From positions 212,098 through 276,097 of the forward strand of contig DF239245.1 of assembly GCA_000507305.1 (NCBI GenBank): a DNA stretch of 64,000 nt. Reading direction: 5' to 3'. The notes beneath the pieces were generated by a model. The model was not told the DNA's origin. It did no database searches and saw nothing but the letters and a program-made list of their open reading frames with translations. A program made the translations under genes and the position numbers. This document shows, piece after piece, positions 12,562-24,769 of the stretch. Numbering within the stretch: the first letter of the stretch is position 1; the number at the start of each line of letters is the position of its first letter. This DNA is from Breviolum minutum Mf 1.05b.01. Its lineage: Eukaryota; Sar; Dinophyceae; Suessiales; Symbiodiniaceae.

Positions 12562-15446
12562 GTACAGTAGCTGTTGTTAGTGCAGAGCCTACAGTATTGA
12601 CTTCAACCCGAGACATGAATGACAAGGTATGTGAAGGTTTATACAACCCTTGGCCGCAAAAAGCTCAAAACATGCTTTTAATAGTGGTTCCAAGATGATG
12701 ACCAGTCGAAGAATCCTGTGGTCAGTGGACCCTTGGTCAGTGAATAGCAAGCCATCACCGGCAGGGCCAGAGCTACAAAGGTGGCGGCATGGCTCTCGGT
12801 GAAGTCCTACATATTCACCATGCAACGCTGCAACATGGACCGATGTTTTTTAGGAGCGTTTCCTCCTAATTATTGTGGCTTTCTAGCCGAGGTCGTGGAT
12901 ACCAGCAGAAGGGCGTCTACCAAGCAGGCAGGGATATTTCTTCGATAGAGACAAGATCAATTTCATGATATTTTCTATGCAACTGAAATGGATTTGAGGT
13001 GAATGAAAAACCTACATTAGAGTGATGACTTCTACTAGTTGATTCCTAAATTCCAACATTTTTTCTTGCTACAGGCCTGAAAACTCAAGCAGCTTTGCTA
13101 TCGCAAAAGATCATTCTAATCTAACACACCTGTTGTCGACCATCCTACCTGTTGTGGACCATCCTCCATTGCAACTACAAGTGGATGAAACTGTAGTGAA
13201 ACTGTTACACTGCCTAAATCCATTTGTCGTTGTTCAATATATGAAACATCAAGCGTGTATCATGTGCATGGGGATACCGACATGGTGAAGTTTTGCTTTC
13301 CCAGCCAGGCTTCAAAGGTTATGGCTCTCGGTGAGCTCTTTGGCTGCTTCGGCGCGAAAAAAATAATGCCCAGGTGGTTCAAAGCTTTGGAGAGGTGTTT
13401 GAAATGTGAGCAAAATGTTTCGAAGGGTGTTTTTTTTTGTAGAAATACATAGATTCTATTGAAGTCAAACCAGTTGAAACTAAAGTGTTGCTCCTGATGG
13501 TTATTACCCAACCAAAAGCGAACTGCTGAAGAGCATCCCTTTGAAAGGGATGTGTGGCCGCTCAGTCACGTTGGGCTTAACTGCGACCTGCAGCAGGACC
13601 GAAATATCGCGTGTTCGTCGCATTTTTGGAGAAATGCTTGCAGAGACGTGGGATGTACGAAGCCTTATGAAGAAATGGGATGCACTCTGAATTCATCACA
13701 TAACGGGGAGTCAGACATGACGAAATACCCCGACATGAATGCTTTCAATCAGTTTCAGTTTTTCAATACTCTTTGATGAACACCAAGAGGATGGTTTTGA
13801 ACACGTCAAGCTGCATGTCAACTCCTTGTGAAGCTGCAACGGAAATGGAGCTTGGCTCAAATGAGATAGTCCCCAGCTTCAACTGAAACCGCAACCTGGC
13901 ACCTTTGAAATCTGAAAGCCGGGGTCATGTGGAATCTGCAGTCAGGATCACCTGTCGAACTAGCAAAAATCTGCAGGAGAGCCAATATACAAAAAAACAT
14001 CCGTACAACCCTTCTGTGACTTTGGTGCTGTGATAAAGATCAATGAGGTATTGATAAGGTGTAAAGGTTTGGTTGAATGTTTGGGGAATGCGTGCCAAAA
14101 CTTGGTGATGTTGTCTTTTATCTTCATATTTCGAGCAGCTATAATATGCTAGAGGCTGCTGTAGGTAGTTCTATAGGTCTACGATCTACCATTTTTTTGG
14201 AAGCACCCATTCTTGCCAGCAAATGCTGATTTGTTGCAAGAAAATGAAAAGGTAGAAGAGATCCAACAAACTTAGACTTAGCGTGTTTCCCATGGCATGG
14301 CGGCTTTTCGTTTTGAAGTTGCCTTGGTCATAGCCTCAGAAGCCAACTTGGGCCGTGGAGCAATTTACAGAATGGTTGGGCTGCGTTAGGGGTAGTTCTC
14401 TATTTTTGAAAAAGCACCAACTGGGGTCAGTCCACAGTTTTGGGTCCTTTGCCAAGGTCGTGTTCACTTTGGCATTGGGTCAAGTTCAGATTATTCCACA
14501 GGTGCCTTTGGAAGAGGTGGTGTATTTCCTACTGAAGAGCAATCCCTTCAGGAACTTGGTACTAACAGTTCCTGGTGGCGCCAACGCCTTGAACAAACGT
14601 CGGTAAGTGGCTTTGCCCAGGGTGGCACCCTGGGCATTGCAGAGTCGACTCGAGACAACATTGACCTATAAGAATGGACACAGGTCAGGTTGGAGAACTG
14701 TATATATATATTATATTATATATTCTATATATTCTATATATTCTATATATTCNACAACAAGCACAACAAGCACAACAAGCACAACAAGCACAACAAGCAC
14801 AACAAGCACAACAAGCACAACAAGCACAACAAGCACAACAAGCACAACAAGCACAACAAGCACAACAAGCACAACAAGCACAACAAGCACAACAAGCACA
14901 ACAAGCACAACAAGCACAACAAGCACAACAAGCACAACAAGCACAACAAGCACAACAAGCACAACAAGCACAACAAGCACAACAAGCACAACAAGCACAA
15001 CAAGCACAACAAGCACAACAAGCACAACAAGCACAACAAGCACAACAAGCACAACAAGCACAACAAGCACAACAAGCACAACAAGCACAACAAGCACAAC
15101 AAGCACAACAAGCACAACAAGCACAACAAGCACAACAAGCACAACAAGCACAACAAGCACAACAAGCACAACAAGCACAACAAGCACAACAAGCACAACA
15201 AGCACAACAAGCACAACAAGCACAACAAGCACAACAAGCACAACAAGCACAACAAGCACAACAAGCACAACAAGCACAACAAGCACAACAAGCACAACAA
15301 GCACAACAAGCACAACAAGCACAACAAGCACAACAAGCACAACAAGCACAACAAGCACAACAAGCACAACAAGCACAACAAGCACAACAAGCACAACAAG
15401 CACAACAAGCACAACAAGCACAACAAGCACAACAAGCACAACAACC

Positions 15447-15504
<58 letters not shown>

Positions 15505-18500
15505 CCACAACCACAACCACAACCACAACCACAACCACAACCACAACCACAACCACAACCACAACCACAACCACAACAACAACGACAAAGCAACAACAGC
15601 ACATTATCATCTTGAGAACTTTCAACATCCATTTTGGGGTAAGACACGGACCAACTGTTTGGACTAGGGTAAGAGGTTTGTTTGGGTTGCCTGGGATGGA
15701 ACTCTTTTCTGGGATGGAACTCTTTTCCGCTTAGGCATCGCTTTCGATGCCTCAATTCTTGGGCTCAAGTTACTGAGCTGAAAAACGGGGGTGGCAATGG
15801 CATGGGGAAGCCTCATGATGACGAGGCAGGGAAGGTGGAAAGTGGAATGGTGTAGAGAAGTGACTAAAGGTGAATGCATGTGGCCCAAAATTCTTTAGAA
15901 GAAAACTAGGCCAGTGTTTCTTTTAAGCCTAGAGCCTTACTAAAGGACCCTTTTGGTAGTTATCTACTTTGACCCCTTCTAGAAGCGTTTTGCAGCATGA
16001 CATCCATTGACAGTCGGAGCAGCTGCCTGACCAAGCACGTCAGTGGGTGGGACATGCCAACTGATTTGGACAAACTCATCGGGATCTTGGGATCAGTGCT
16101 GTTCACTAAGATAGATTCAATGATAGATGGGAAGAGGGGGAGCCGTACAGCTGCACTCAACCTGCATTCGTTGTCTAGATGGTCATTTCAGATCAGGCCT
16201 TTTTTTTTCTTCGGCACGAGAGCCACGAGACTATGTTTCCGATATTTTTCACTCCCTTCCCACAGTGCGTAGGCCTCATCTACTTGTACTTCGGATTGGT
16301 GTGCAATACACCAATAGTTTGTTTAGGGAACAGCAGAGAATGTCCCCGCATCCCATCCCCTTGGGTTTCTTGATTCTTCTTAACTGGAACCACTGGGCTA
16401 CCAGTCTCAAACCAGGCATAGATGACCAATCATCAGGAACCACATGCTTCCCCCCAAAGTGACATCTGAAACTGGATGGCTTTCATGAAAAACATAGAGT
16501 CACTTAAACCGGAGTACACATCTATGCCCTGTAACATCCTCACTTTACCTCGCTGTAAACACATATACTTTTGGAAAGTTTGGAAAGGGACCCTCCAGAA
16601 ATTGGTGAACAAATTGCAAGTCAAGGTGAACCTTTGAGACTTGCCAGGCGGTTCGCAATGGCCTGAAGGTCTTCGTCGGAGGCCTGCCGGAACGGACGCC
16701 GGAGCCGGGGTGCCTGACACTGTTTGTGGGGTGGGGAACGTGTGGGGAACATGGTGCCAATGAAGGTTTGGAAGTTGGTGAAGCCACCTACAACAAGTCT
16801 TGTTGGGTTTTTGTTCCATGAAGTGAGTTGCTGCTTGTTGCATCTTGTTACTGGTTGCAGTTGCGCAGTTTCCATTTCTTCCCTCACTCCCATCCAGCAT
16901 CCTGCCGAGGCATGCTGTGGGCCAACACTTTTCAAAGTGCCCTTTGGTTTTCTGTTGAAGCAGGTCTCGAAGGTGATACTTGTACTGTTGACGGCCGAAC
17001 TTCTGCACCATTTTGGATGTATTAGCCCCTCTAAATTGGATCGAGGAGCACACTCTCAACTAGTTGCCAGATTTCACCCAACATGATAGAACCTGATACA
17101 AAGATTGAGCGTTCTCGAAGCTGATGGTTTGCAGTTCGGGCTGAACCTTGTGAATCTGATGGCCAAGTTTCCGGTCTTTTTTTTTTGAAATGGTGAAGGT
17201 TGGAAAACTACCCTCTAACCAACTTTATACCACAGCAACAGCAGCATTTCCAATCGGAAGGTGTGGACTGCACCAGGTACGGCCATGTCGAGACTGTCAC
17301 CGTGTGTCCCCCGAAGGAGGGCGCGGAGGTGAAAAAAGCACCTTACGCATTTGCAACTTGGCGAAGAAGGTGAACCTTCTGGGTGCCTGGAAAATCCCGT
17401 AATTCTATGTAATTGAAAACTGCTGAAAGAATTCCTATTCATTCACATTGAGGGTCAAATATTCAGAGAAGAGAACCGCATCGAAGTAGGCTATGGTCAT
17501 AGTTGATTTATTTTGTGAGCTCCTGCTACCACTTCCACATCTACTCCAAACAGAGTACCAACTGAAAAGATGAAGCAGCAACACGCAAAGTAGCATTGCA
17601 AATTGCTACCAATGAGTGAGGATTAGTGCAGTGACACCTGTTATCCTTTTGCTGTGACAGATGACTGGCACGGCTTAGTAGGGCCCCTTCAATGGCTTCG
17701 GTCGACTCTTTTTCTCGGAAGTTCTCTCGCTATGGCATTTGCAGAGTTGATTTCTGGCACCTACTTCCATCTTTGCCACTGAATGCTGGGGGCAAATTCC
17801 CCCTTTGCTGTCCATCTACTTCTTCTGCTCACAAAAAAAAAATCAACAAATCAAATGAAACATTGCAGGTTTGTTTATCAAGAGCATTACGGATGGTCAT
17901 GCCTACTATTGCACTTCTAGTCTCTGTCAGGCTCACTTGACATTTTTTGGTTGTCGGTGTTTGAGTTCTTCTATCTCCTGTACACGCCTTTCTCTGGCTA
18001 TCCCAACGAAAGTGGCATTCGTGGCCATTGCGATTACGCCGGAATCCTCTGATCGGGGAATCGAACTCCTAAGAGAACGTCTTGGCAAGGCGGTAGATAA
18101 GGCATATTTTCAAAGCTTCAAACGCTGTCAATCAAATCTGCGCTGTTGATCGACGTACGTCTTAGGAGTCTCTTTTGGCATTAAGGTGACCTTCCGCTTT
18201 GCAGCCGATGCCGATTGTGCTGTGGTTGCAACTTGTCTTAAACATGTCCTAGGCTCCATAGGTTTTTGGCAGGAAGAGTCGTGACAACAGAAGATGAACA
18301 TGGAAATGCAGGATGGGACAAACATGGACAAACATCCAAAATTTAGATTTGCTATTCTTTATCTTAGTTTTTGCTGGAAGTTGCGGTAGAACGATCTATG
18401 GCTTGGTGCAACTCGTATGGACTTAGATAAGGATATGATGATATGAGGTCCAATTTAGGCTAAGATGGACATCATCCAAAACTGAGCACTTCTTTGTTTG

Positions 18501-18932
18501 CACTGAGGATTCCCAAAATTTTCCTGGTGCCAATCGACCATTGGCCATGAGTTTTGCAGCCAAGAAGGGTTGGGAACCATGGCTGCAGAGGTTTCGCCAC
18601 ACTCAACTGACATGATCTTCGAATTGCTCGGTCGGAACATGAGAAAATGACATGTCCCAAGAGCTTCTGGACATGTCAGAAGCTTTGAAGATCTGAACAA
18701 ACACCTTGAAGTATTCGGACGTGGGTAGCATTTTGATGCCTGCCAAAAGAGGTGCAATGATTGAATCACTACAATTACCGAAATATCTGGCTTTCACAGC
18801 TTTCCAGTGTAAGCAAGCATTAAATTTGCCACTTACATTATCCGACAGATACAATATCTTAAGAGAATGGTTTGATAGTTTTAAACCTACGTAGAAGCTT
18901 TTGAAACGAAGAAATGCACAGGAGCATGGACA

Positions 18933-19008
<76 letters not shown>

Positions 19009-19021
19009 TCATCATCATCAG

Positions 19022-19117
<96 letters not shown>

Positions 19118-22100
19118 CATCATCATCACCATCACCATCACCATCACCATCACCATCACCATCACCATCACCATCACCATCACCATCACCATCACCATCA
19201 CACACCATCGATTTTTGAAGACACACTATTTGCACGTAAACACAGATGATGTTATTATGATAGCATAGATAGCAAGCCAGCAAGCTCGTAATATGCACGT
19301 ACTTGTACCAACATGTGTTCCTTGGAAGTCAGGGAGAGTCGCTCGAGCGACTTCCAAGAAAAACCTGCATGCAGATTGCCTTCATGCGATTCCAGGGTAT
19401 CCATTGATGTCTATTTACTGTACCTTTTTTGATATGTTTTTTTTTCAGCTTCGGAAAGTCTTTTGGAAAATCTCCTGGAAACCAAATCCTTTCCCCGGCA
19501 ACCTCGACAAAGGAAAACTACAAAGACTCCGGGTGCCGAGGGGCAGAAGATGGGAGGAATAAAAGGTGTAGATTTTTTTTTTGGGTTCTCAGTTGTCACT
19601 TCTATGGAACTATAAATCCAAAATGTAGTTCTTTTCAATGTTTCCAAGCATGTCACTTAGTCTCCTAATGGCATAAGTATAAGGAAACCTTGCATATTTC
19701 CATGTCTGAAATTGCTTGGAACGTCACGCAATGCTGTTTATGTTCTATAAATCTGATAGCGAGATCAGGTTACACTTGACTGATGTCTTCTGATCCCATC
19801 TTGGAAGGTCAGGCGATCCTTGCAAAGTCATGATCAACGGTCACTTGGTTGCTGTTGGGGCACAATGGACTGGTGTGGATGGAGTTGGGTTGTATAAGGT
19901 CAACTGGTCCCCTTTGCCTTCATCTTAGCGTGCTTCCCGTTGGATTTGAGGCATCAGTGACAGAGATAACGAGGAGGAGATTGGTGATTTCTTCTCGCAA
20001 TGGGGTCTAGCAGCTTTTCTGCATGAAACTCCAAGACAGCAAACGTAGCGAAACACAAGAGATGTTACGAGACACAGGCTGTTGCAGAACAGGGGATACA
20101 TGCTGCTGACAGATCACCCCTTCCAAATCAGGGACGCTGCACTGGATCTGTTTACTTTTGAGATTCATGTATCTCAAAAGAATGCATGAATGCACAGAAC
20201 GAGATCTTCACGATTTTGCATCGAACACACACAAACTCGTTGTAGTCACGAATTTGTTGAATGCTATTCAAATATAGTTCTGATTTCCTATGGTGTTGTC
20301 TAATGTTTTCCATCCATCCATCCATCCATCCATCCATCCATCCATCCATCCATCCATCCATCCATCCATCCATCCATCCATCCATCCATCCATCCATCCA
20401 TCCATCCATCCATCCATCCATCCATCCATCCATCCATCCATCCATCCATCCATCCATCCATCCATCCATCCATCCATCCATCCATCCATCCATCCATCCA
20501 TCCATCCATCCATCCATCCATCCATCCATCCATCCATCCATCCATCCATCCACCTATCTACAACATATATTACTATACTTGACCTGAGTTTATCATACAC
20601 CCCAACCTTTTCAGTTCTGGACCTCAGGTGGCATTGGTGTATCGTGACTCAGGAAACTGGGGAACCTTGGCGATGCATCCAGGCCCTTTGATAAGTCGTG
20701 CTATCTGCACGTTGTAGATGTTTCATGCATATACATATAGAGAGGTACATTATGCTTATATATTTATATATTTATACACGTGCATATCATGAGGTTGGAA
20801 AACAGCTGTTGTTGCGGTGTTGTTTGAAGGGTTCCTGAATAGCACCGTCTTGGCATTACTACTGCTCTGGGTCCCAAGCGATCGGAGGATTTTCGTGAAA
20901 GTAAATCATCAAATGCAACCATCAAGCAGCCTGGATTTGGCTTGCAATGAAGCGATGCACTTTTGAAAACAGGAGCATGCTTTTCGTGTCCATGATTTAA
21001 AAAAAAGAAAGCATCATTCTTCCAAGTATCCGTTTTTTAGTCAAAATGTAGTTGGTTAGTTGGCGTGTAAGTGTAAGACATAGTTGCAATCTTTCTTTTG
21101 CGAAGCCACAGCAGTAAGGATACGTCCGATATGCAACCAAAGAGGGCGCCCACCGCGTCTTGGAGGAGGATCGTGTGATGTTCCAAAGGCCTTTCATAAA
21201 ACGGTGAAGCAGTGAAACTTGATTTCGCCATAGAAATCTGGGTTCGACCTATGGACAAAACACGGATCTTTAACGGTTGATATTTTTTGTTGCCATCGAA
21301 AAAACCGATAGCTGTTTTGAAAGGACCTTGTAGAGCCCCACAACTTGAGCGCAAGCTCTTCATCGTTGAGTGTTTCCTGTGTCTTTAAAGCCCATTTCTT
21401 TCCGAAGTGTAGATTTTTCATGTTTGCCCGAACCTCCATTCAACATCGAGAGATCTGCATCAAAACCCTTCTGTCAATGCCAATCTGCTTATTCACAACA
21501 ATATGCAAACACAACAGGTTCATGTACCTTTGTTGTCTATTTGCCCAAGTGATCCAGTTCTATCTAACGTATCTAACCATATCTAACCCAAGATCATCAA
21601 TCTCAACAACGCCTAAGTGAGTGTCTTCAGGCGAAGTTTGGAAGTCACCAAGGCCAATGACTCCAAAGGCATCAGTGAGGCAGGGGGGGTGGTTTGTTTG
21701 ATGCTACGTCCCATCCCAACAAACCCGTAACAAAAAAGGGTGTTATATGTTATATACATCAAGTTTACGTCATTTTTTTTTAAAACTTGTGTTGTATCTG
21801 ATGTTGCAATGAAATATGTATGTATATATATATCCAATGTATCCATGTCTTTGTATTGTAATTTTGGGTTTTTAATAGATCTTCAATATTTAGATACTTG
21901 GTTCTTGTGTAGATTTGTTGTATTCAGAGTATGAACCAAAGATTCACAATATGCACATCTCCGGAAGGAGAGGTCAAAACTTTTGACCCGGCATGCCAGG
22001 ATGAAAAGAGTGACCTCGTCAATCGTGCTGTTGCGAGGCGACTGACTCTGTGTCAAAGACTGGGACTAAAGGTGGTTGTGGGTGATTTAGCTATCCTAAG

Positions 22101-24049
22101 TTGCAGAAATGTGTTTGAACACAAACAACAAATAACAACAATAACTTTAAGGTTGCTTTTGTGAAAAATGGTGTGATACTGGGACCTGATGATGAGCGAA
22201 CCATGGAACCAAGAGATGATACCAGAAAAAGGCCTCGGATCTAAAGATTTGTGTTCCAGCACGAACTGCCGGACTTTTGACCCCAAACATAATGGAAGGA
22301 GCTTGTGAGCCATCCATGTTGCAGAAATGTCGGTGTCAAACTGCATCGCTTTCAACTGGATGGTGGTTTTCCAGCCACTTCATGTCAATTTTGTCAGAGT
22401 TTCACGTCATCCTCCGGTGTTCCTGGAGATTCGAGGTTCCTTTTTAGCAAAAAGCTGGGCGATGTATTGCTATGACTGATTATATGTATGGCTCCCAAGA
22501 GAAGGTTGTCATCAATAATAGATAATAATAGTCACCAGCTTTGTCACAGCGATATTGGTGGTCATGTTTTGGTGGAGGTCTTTTTTCAAAGAAATATCAA
22601 CTCCTGCAAGGCATTTCCACAAGAAAGGCATCCAGATGAGTCCACCAGGTTACCCACCAGGCAACCAGGGTGGGAGAAGGATCGCACGAAAAAAGCTGGA
22701 ACAACATTTGGTCAGGTTGAAACTTCGCGTTTTTTATGCTTCATGGTATTGGAAACAAGTTCAAAGATGGAAAGTCGAACCACCAAAAGCAGGATTGTTC
22801 ACCAAGACATCACCCGGAAAGCTCTGCGTCTATTTGAGTCAGTTGTGACAGTTGAGACTAAGTCGATTTGCTCCAGGTTACTACATGCCACCTGGATATC
22901 CACCGGGAGGATATCCTGGCTACGCTGCCTATGGTGGCTATGCGTGGCTTGGGCGTCAACAGAACCTCCTTTGAAGCTGACTCTTTTTAAAATTCAGGAT
23001 GCAGAGTTGTTCGATACTTCGCTTGAAAGCAGCTTACATTTTGAAGTTTGCACCAGGATTTTTGGCAGATCTCGTGGATTTCGAATCCATACTAGCCTCA
23101 CGTCTTCACGTTGCTGGCTGTTTACCCTTGCAGTAGGTGTTTGTTCAAAAATATCCTGAAAGAGATTCATTTGCAAGATGTCATGTGGAAAGCGTTGAAT
23201 AGTTGCAGCGGCCTTTGCAGCGGCCTTTGACAGAGGTTCATTCAACCGGATCAGTATTGAACTTTTGACTTTTTACTATTCTGGTTGCTCTTGATGAATG
23301 CCCTGGCACCGGATTTTTTATGTGCCAAGGCTATTTGTAAATACTTTAGACTAGGCACAGTGTATGCCAAGTCAACCTGCAGTGGTTCAAACAGCCCGGT
23401 TTTTTGTGCGGAAGAAACAGCCTAAGGGGCGGCTACTATCCACCTCCAGCCTTTGGCATTTCGGCTGGCAGAGATTTGGGTCGTAGGCTGTGATTCATTG
23501 AGCCGTTGGGCCGTTCCCTTCGTTGTACAGTATGATTGTCATGGTTCCACCGCTTGTGTGTATTACACAATAGCAAGGTGATCAAACATCGTTAGTCTTA
23601 GTTGTAATATTTAGCAGGTTTTTTTTAATCATGTAATTCCAACTCATGATGTCTTTACTCGAAGCCCGAAGCCCCTAGTAAATGTACATGCCGCTTTCAT
23701 TCCTTCACCATCTTTTTCATGCTTTCACAGACATGCTGGTAAAAGACAGATTTATTCAGAGCGTCAGACCTGGTACTACAAAAGCAAGCTACAAGTTAGA
23801 GATTGAAACGTCGGAGAGAAGATGGAAATGATCGCCAAATTTCTGATTATCCTTTATGAGTCTGATAGGTGCTTCCAAACCCATGAGCTTACAAGGAATC
23901 CCTTGATTTTGGAAGGTAGGACGAGCATTTTTTTTTGGTAAGCCAATGACTCAAGACCATGGCTACATGTCGCAACATCACCAAGCCCAGGCTATTATCC
24001 ACCAGCAGCACCCACGGGTAGCGGCTTTGAAGGTGGTTATTATGCTCAG
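12487..24049 (+). CDS. RRM RNA-binding protein with GYKGQ repeats and Gly/Tyr/Pro-rich tail
   Basis: Exons in order: 12487-12561 and 12765-12798 (GYKGQ-type repeats), 12892-~12923, 13305-13330, 16648-~16707 (RRM beta-1/RNP2, KVFVGGLP), a possible short exon near 17234-17253, 17277-~17369 (YGHVETVTV, then RNP1-like YAFATW), ~18205-18234 (DADCAVVA), ~19813-19850 ([11 protein letters not shown]), 22877-22941, 23427-~23466 and 23986-24049 (Tyr/Pro/Gly-rich). Together the middle exons supply the elements of one RRM fold, which binds single-stranded RNA. The GY-rich ends suggest an hnRNP-like or splicing/mRNP protein (inference). RNP1 is poor in Gly. A terminal exon is possible at about 24,650-24,769 (RYQPY, stop TGA 24767). 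The GYKGQ exons might belong to a separate gene, and the initiator was not found. Confidence 0.75.
14701..14752. repeat. (TATATATTC)n 9-bp repeat
   Basis: Four to five units of TATATATTC after a TA-rich run. The array stops at a single N (14,753), beyond which a different 9-bp satellite begins. Confidence 0.85.
14754..15443. repeat. Perfect 9-bp satellite (ACAACAAGC)n, ~76 units
   Basis: About 690 bp of the same 9-mer without a visible mismatch. It sits in the intron between GYKGQ and RRM exons and keeps several frames open, giving artefactual poly-QAQ, NKH and TTS proteins. Confidence 0.97.
15444..15576. repeat. (CAA)n then (CCACAA)n array
   Basis: About 20 CAA units are followed by about 12 CCACAA units. 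Both are variants of the CAA-based upstream 9-mer, so the arrays probably arose from one another by slippage. Confidence 0.95.
16648..16707 (+). CDS. RRM exon with RNP2 motif KVFVGGLP
   Basis: After TTGCCAG it reads [19 protein letters not shown], the beta-1 strand and start of helix 1 of an RRM. The 3' boundary is not clear. The 208-codon ORF on the opposite strand is a shadow. Confidence 0.8.
17277..17369 (+). CDS. RRM exon YGHVETVTV ... YAFATW
   Basis: After CACCAG it reads [17 protein letters not shown] and then [11 protein letters not shown], matching beta-2, the loop and beta-3 (RNP1 position) of an RRM. The donor is GTGAAC at 17370, or GC at about 17361. Confidence 0.8.
18934..19202. 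repeat. (ATC)n then (CATCAC)n array
   Basis: Near-perfect ATC units to about 19,126, with a few interruptions, then CATCAC units. It produces poly-His, Ser and Asp pseudo-ORFs. It is intronic to the RRM gene. Confidence 0.97.
20310..20551. repeat. (ATCC)n tetranucleotide array, ~60 units
   Basis: Uninterrupted CATC repeat. Since 4 is not a multiple of 3, all frames read HPSI or MDGW repeats. Not coding. Confidence 0.98.
22877..22941 (+). CDS. Gly/Tyr/Pro-rich exon ([20 protein letters not shown])
   Basis: Begins after CTCCAG and ends at GC donor TAT|GCGTGG. It is strongly compositionally biased like prion-like tails of RRM proteins. A related short segment, [13 protein letters not shown], precedes it at about 22,635. 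Confidence 0.75.
23986..24049 (+). CDS. Gly/Tyr/Pro-rich exon ([21 protein letters not shown])
   Basis: Begins after CACCAAG and ends at CAG|GCTGTG, a GC donor. Same composition as the exons at 22,877 and 23,427 ([10 protein letters not shown]). Confidence 0.7.
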
Positions 24050-24769
24050 GCTGTGCCTTGGATGTGTGGTTGGAAAACCACTTAGGACTCAGGACCATTA
24101 TTTAAGAAACAATTTAGGTACTGTACATGAGGAGTGCTTGTTTGTTTTCTTTTGTATTTGCCATGTTTATTCAAAAAGGGTCTAAGTGATTGCAAGAGTC
24201 CCAACGCTTGTGGGTCAACTTCCAGTTTCCGCGGAAAACATGGGTCATAGCTTACAGCAGCGAAATTTCACATTGAGCTTCATGGAACCTTCAACATCAT
24301 TCCAGGGTCTTTGGGATGAACCATGGATTCCTATGGCATCATGACACAAATTCTGAGGCGATGGAGACCCCCCGCCAAGATTCCAGGCAAATCACTGGAA
24401 GTTGAGCAGGGAGATGCAGAGAAGAGGTGTCATATAAGACACATCACTCGGAGAGATCAGATGGTAAGCTTACAAGAGTCGTGAACATTACACCCCGGAA
24501 AACTAATATGACACTGGAAAATCACCATCTTTAATAGGAGATACATCTTCAAATGGTAATTTTTCCATTGTCATCTTAGTTTTCGTGGGGGTATCCTATG
24601 GACTGGAACTGCATGAAGATTATCAGTCTAAAGATGATTGAGCAGATCATTCCATGGATGTGCTATCATCCTCTTGTATACCATTCTGGAGTGTGAAACC
24701 GTTGATCCAAGTGACCCCCCAACCACTGATGCTTCCTACAGCCTTCGGTCCAGGTACCAGCCATACTGA

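Noticed and set aside
14607..15734. 375-codon ORF of TTS repeats, and its five companions in other frames
   Set aside because: A 9-bp satellite followed by 3- and 6-bp arrays leaves almost all frames open. The flanks have no protein-like sequence and the assembly has an N inside.
16433..17059. 208-codon minus-strand ORF
   Set aside because: It is antisense to the RRM exon at 16648, whose + frame gives KVFVGGLP. The minus translation shows no domain.
17871..18149. + ORF with [19 protein letters not shown]
   Set aside because: Plausible composition, but it does not fit the RRM order (it lies between beta-3 and helix 2) and has no homologous motif.
20310..20551. CRISPR-like array
   Set aside because: This is a plain tetranucleotide microsatellite with no spacers.
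21931..22164. 77-codon + ORF with [21 protein letters not shown]
   Set aside because: The middle is protein-like, but I see no link to the RRM protein and no clear splice sites, so it was not annotated.
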